Below, piece by piece: positions 5,414 to 8,096 of a stretch of 8,096 nucleotides of DNA. A program made the position numbers and the translations under genes. Origin of the DNA: Planctomycetales bacterium (GTDB lineage: Bacteria > Planctomycetota > Phycisphaerae > SM23-33). Each line of letters starts with the position of its first letter. Positions within the stretch are counted from its first letter, which is position 1. The stretch covers positions 1-8,096 of the forward strand of contig DAOVLS010000088.1 of the NCBI GenBank assembly GCA_030631125.1, written 5' to 3'. A model generated the notes under the pieces. The model was not told the DNA's origin, made no database searches, and worked only from the letters and a program-made list of their open reading frames with translations.

Positions 5414-7639
5414 ATGGAAACCAAACGGATTTTCATCAGTATGCTCCCGGTCGTATTTTCGGTTTGTGTGCTTTTTGCGGACCGGGCCGGGGCTGAAACG
5501 AAACCGCCTTCGCCGCCGATGGTGAAACTCCGCAAGGACCACCCCCGACTGTTTCTCAACAAAGAAACCCTCCCCGCCATTCGCACCCGCGCGTTCGGTT
5601 CGGAGAAAGTCAACTATGCTAGACTCAAAGCGTGGCTTGACAAGGCCGCCGCCAATCCGCCAAAAAAGCCCAACCACCGTCAACTCGGCGTCAACAACGC
5701 CTACCTGCTCAGCGGGAACGCGTTCATCTATCTTGTCAGCGGCGATAAGGTTTATCGTGACCGGGCCGTGAAATTACTGGAACAGACCGCGTCTTACTTC
5801 CGTAAGTGCGACCGCGAGGAACGCCCCATTCACTGGTGGTGCTACTCCCGTATAAACGCGATTGTCGCATACGACTGGTTATACAACGATCTGTCGGCCG
5901 AGGATCGCAAGCGTATCGGGAAGATGCTGCTGGATCACGTCGAGTCCGCCCAGAAGCCCATGCCCGGAAAAAGACGTAACGTAAGCGGTTATAAAGGCGG
6001 TATGTATGGCACCAGTACCCTGCCGTGGTACGTCGGTCTGGCAACTTACGGCGACCGCATCGACGACGAACGAGCCGGACGTTTTATCAAGACCGGTTAC
6101 GATCAGCACATGAATATGCTCGCATGGCGTCGTGGTATGGCCGGCGACGACGGCGGGTCGGCATCGGCGTCGGTCAATTACGCGATGGCTGCCTACCCTT
6201 ACGTCGAATTCAACTTCTTCCATACAATGGAATCCGCCTTCGGCGCCGACATGTCCCGGCAGTGGCCTCACGTGGGGATGTTCGTCAACTGGGTGATGTG
6301 GAACTGGATTACCGGGCCGGAAGTACCAATGGAGTTCGGCACCGGCGACGCTTACCACAGGAACAATCGCCTGCCTATCCATAATATGTACGACCACTTG
6401 GCGCAGATCCGCCATTTCTGCAGCCGGAGCGTTCCGGACGGCGCGGCCCTGGCGAGATGGATGCAGGGACAACTTCCGAAGGATCGTCAGCGATACCTGC
6501 TGACCGGACCGTTCCCCTGGCTTGCGTTTGTGCTGACGCGAAACGATAAGTCCCCTCCGCCCAAGCCGCCGTCGAAACTCCTGCCCCCGGCGAGACACTT
6601 CGAGCACATGGGGCAGATTTTCATGCGATCAGGTTCCGGGCCGGATGATACTTACGCCCTCTTCACCGCCGGATGTACCTCCAATCAGCACAAGCACTGC
6701 GACGAAAACAATTTCATAATTTACAAAAAGGGCCACCTCGCGCTCGATACGGGCACGAGGCCGGAGCCGGGCATACATATTACGCATTACTACGGCCGGA
6801 CCGTCGCACACAACTGCATCACTATCCACATGCCGGGCGAGAAACTTCCCCGTCGCTGGGGCAGGCCTGCGCCGGGCGAAGGAAACCCGCCCGTACCGAA
6901 TGACGGTGGAATGAACAAACAGACCGGCGCGAAGGTCGTAGCATTCGAGACGCACAAGCAATTCACCTACATCGCAAGCGACGCCACACCGTGCTACAAC
7001 GAAAAGAAATGCGCCTTAGCCCTGCGTCAGTTCGTCTTTGTCCCGCCGAACCATTTTGTGGTTTTCGACCGGGTAACCTCCAAAAAGCCGGAGTATAAAA
7101 AAACCTTCCTGCTGCACTCGCCGGTCGAGCCGAAGATTGAAGGCGATACGTTCTCCTGGGCGTACAAGGGCGGCAGGCTGTTCTGCCGGACGCTCCTGCC
7201 GAGCAAAGCGGAGATTACAAAAATCGGCGGACCCGGAAAGCAGTTCTGGTGTGACGGGCGAAACTGGCCTATTCCGCTTAAATGTCAGAAGAAAAGAGGC
7301 ATTCCTGAAACGAATCCGCTGCTGGGTCAGTGGCGTTTGGAGGTCTCGCCGGCGAAGGCGCAGAAGTCCGACCTGCTGCTGCACCTCATCGAGGTCGGCG
7401 ATAGAAAGACATTGAAGCGAATATGCGATTCCAAACTCCTGCAGAGGGAGAAGGGAAAGATGATCGCAGTAGAATTCCATTCCGACAAGCGGCGCGTAAC
7501 TGTATGGTTCAACACCGACGGCCCGCCCGGAGGGTTAATCAGCATCACCGGCCCCGACGGGAAGAAAGTCGGATGGAACTTCACAAATAAGGTTCAGAAG
7601 CAAACGGGACTGATTGGTACAGCGCCTGAAAAGAAGTAA
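5414..7639 (+). CDS. Secreted heparinase II/III-family protein (probable polysaccharide lyase)
   Basis: The 741-residue product begins with a signal peptide: MET-K-R, a hydrophobic stretch at residues 6-22 and a likely signal peptidase I site after AGA (residue 27). Residues about 38-390 look like the alpha-helical toroid of heparinase II/III-type lyases, starting with DHPRLFLNKETLPAIR and including the HWWCYSRINAIVAYDWLYN segment. Residues about 395-700 match the beta-sandwich heparinase II/III-like domain: HKHCDENNF at 426-434, LALDTGT around D445, TVAHNCITIH with H466 and N467, then a strand-rich stretch including VFVPPNHFVVFDRV. Such enzymes break uronic-acid-containing glycans by beta-elimination, outside the cytoplasm. 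ATG 5414 was chosen because it starts the signal peptide and has AAAGGG 9 nt upstream; an in-frame ATG at 5243 would translate through the repeat. Substrate (glycosaminoglycan, alginate, other) cannot be assigned, and some relatives are hydrolases or uncharacterised. Confidence 0.82.
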   Translation: METKRIFISMLPVVFSVCVLFADRAGAETKPPSPPMVKLRKDHPRLFLNKETLPAIRTRAFGSEKVNYARLKAWLDKAAANPPKKPNHRQLGVNNAYLLSGNAFIYLVSGDKVYRDRAVKLLEQTASYFRKCDREERPIHWWCYSRINAIVAYDWLYNDLSAEDRKRIGKMLLDHVESAQKPMPGKRRNVSGYKGGMYGTSTLPWYVGLATYGDRIDDERAGRFIKTGYDQHMNMLAWRRGMAGDDGGSASASVNYAMAAYPYVEFNFFHTMESAFGADMSRQWPHVGMFVNWVMWNWITGPEVPMEFGTGDAYHRNNRLPIHNMYDHLAQIRHFCSRSVPDGAALARWMQGQLPKDRQRYLLTGPFPWLAFVLTRNDKSPPPKPPSKLLPPARHFEHMGQIFMRSGSGPDDTYALFTAGCTSNQHKHCDENNFIIYKKGHLALDTGTRPEPGIHITHYYGRTVAHNCITIHMPGEKLPRRWGRPAPGEGNPPVPNDGGMNKQTGAKVVAFETHKQFTYIASDATPCYNEKKCALALRQFVFVPPNHFVVFDRVTSKKPEYKKTFLLHSPVEPKIEGDTFSWAYKGGRLFCRTLLPSKAEITKIGGPGKQFWCDGRNWPIPLKCQKKRGIPETNPLLGQWRLEVSPAKAQKSDLLLHLIEVGDRKTLKRICDSKLLQREKGKMIAVEFHSDKRRVTVWFNTDGPPGGLISITGPDGKKVGWNFTNKVQKQTGLIGTAPEKK

Positions 7640-7720
7640 CACGTAACGTGCTTCAAGAAGCCCAGCCATTCAAATGGCTGGGCCTGGGTTGCACGGGTCT
7701 TTACAAATCCGCTGGAGCGG
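7640..7720. repeat. Cluster of small hairpins in the gap after the heparinase-like gene
   Basis: Three palindromes follow the stop codon. CACGT-A-ACGTG lies at 7640-7650. The strongest is GCCCAGCCATT at 7660-7670 pairing exactly with AATGGCTGGGC at 7673-7683, an 11-bp match around CA (in practice a 10-bp stem with a 4-nt loop). CCGCT-GG-AGCGG lies at 7709-7720. The strong stem has no T-run after it (next bases are CTGGGTTGCACGGG), so it is not a canonical intrinsic terminator, though it could protect an mRNA 3' end or terminate weakly. Its perfect symmetry also fits a dispersed REP-like repeat. No promoter stands out before the next gene. Confidence 0.6.
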
Positions 7721-7750
7721 TTAGGCTGTTATCAATCCGAAAGGGTAAAT

Positions 7751-8096
7751 ATGTCTGAAAGCGAGCAGCGCGACATAACAGACGTTACGTTCAGTTTCGT
7801 CGTTCCGGTGTACAACGAGGCAGAGAGTCTGCGGGAGTTCTACTCGCAGTTACGGGCCGAAGCCGACAAACTGGGTCAGCCTTATGAGATTGTTTTCGTC
7901 GATGACGGTTCGACGGACGAATCGGCGGAGATTATCCGGGACCTTCACGAGAAGGACGATCAGGTCAAGTGCGTTTCGTTCTCGCGCAATTTCGGGCCTC
8001 AGGAGGCGATAACGGCCGGGTACGATTATGCGACCGGTTCTGCGGTAATCAGCCTGGACGCCGACGGGCAGCACCCGCCTGAGGTAATCGCCGAAC
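7751..8096 (+). CDS. GT2 glycosyltransferase, DPM1/ArnC-like, N-terminal fragment
   Basis: The gene starts at ATG 7751 and runs off the right edge after 115 full codons. FSFVVPVYNEAESL at residues 15-28 opens the GT-A fold, DDGSTDES at 51-58 is the nucleotide-sugar binding motif, SRNFGPQEAITAGYDYATG at about 77-95 and DADGQHPPE at 103-111 are typical of dolichyl-phosphate-mannose synthase, ArnC and GtrB-like enzymes. Those transfer a sugar from a nucleotide donor to a polyprenyl phosphate and usually carry two C-terminal membrane helices, which would lie outside the window. AAAGGG 5 nt upstream is a usable Shine-Dalgarno sequence. It differs from the GT2-GtrA protein at 374-1417 in its SRNFG block. 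Sugar and acceptor unknown. Confidence 0.88.
   Translation, partial: MSESEQRDITDVTFSFVVPVYNEAESLREFYSQLRAEADKLGQPYEIVFVDDGSTDESAEIIRDLHEKDDQVKCVSFSRNFGPQEAITAGYDYATGSAVISLDADGQHPPEVIAE

Noticed and set aside
7660..7683. Rho-independent terminator after the heparinase-like gene
   Set aside because: The stem is strong but no T-run follows on the plus strand, so I list it as a hairpin or repeat instead.

Overview
The window looks like chromosomal DNA of a free-living, polysaccharide-degrading bacterium. GC content is moderately high by eye (not computed). The secreted heparinase II/III-type protein, the GH116-type glycosidase and palindromic intergenic repeats starting with GGTG(G)CA or GGGTGCCATG suggest Planctomycetota, perhaps Phycisphaerae. 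This is an inference from gene content and repeat style, since there is no rRNA or other phylogenetic marker to settle it.

Layout. On the minus strand at the left edge lie the first 95 codons of a GH116-like glycoside hydrolase (1-285) and, upstream of it, a complete GT2-GtrA fusion glycosyltransferase (374-1417). A divergent gap (1418-1584) holds a 72-bp perfect inverted repeat with two nested hairpins (1465-1536). Its right arm supplies the -35 hexamer of a good sigma70-like promoter for the rightward genes. The plus strand then carries an APC-type permease fused to a PTS EIIA-like domain (1585-3486, probably starting at CTG), the 16S rRNA methyltransferase rsmE overlapping it (3470-4198), and an M14-type zinc peptidase 17 nt later (4216-5298). 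A 74-bp palindromic repeat (5304-5377) separates these from a signal-peptide-bearing heparinase II/III-family protein (5414-7639). After a 111-nt gap with small hairpins, a DPM1/ArnC-like GT2 glycosyltransferase begins (7751 onward) and runs off the edge.

How the genes relate. Permease, rsmE and peptidase are tightly packed and probably one transcription unit; the peptidase could release small products that a permease imports, but that link is only inference. The heparinase-like and GH116-like enzymes point to glycan breakdown. The two GT2 enzymes point to lipid-linked sugar transfer to the envelope. I see no defence system, CRISPR array, transposase gene or obviously novel multi-gene system. 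The most unusual signals are the permease-EIIA fusion with its likely CTG start, the promoter that borrows a -35 box from a repeat, and the clustering of palindromic repeats in the gaps.
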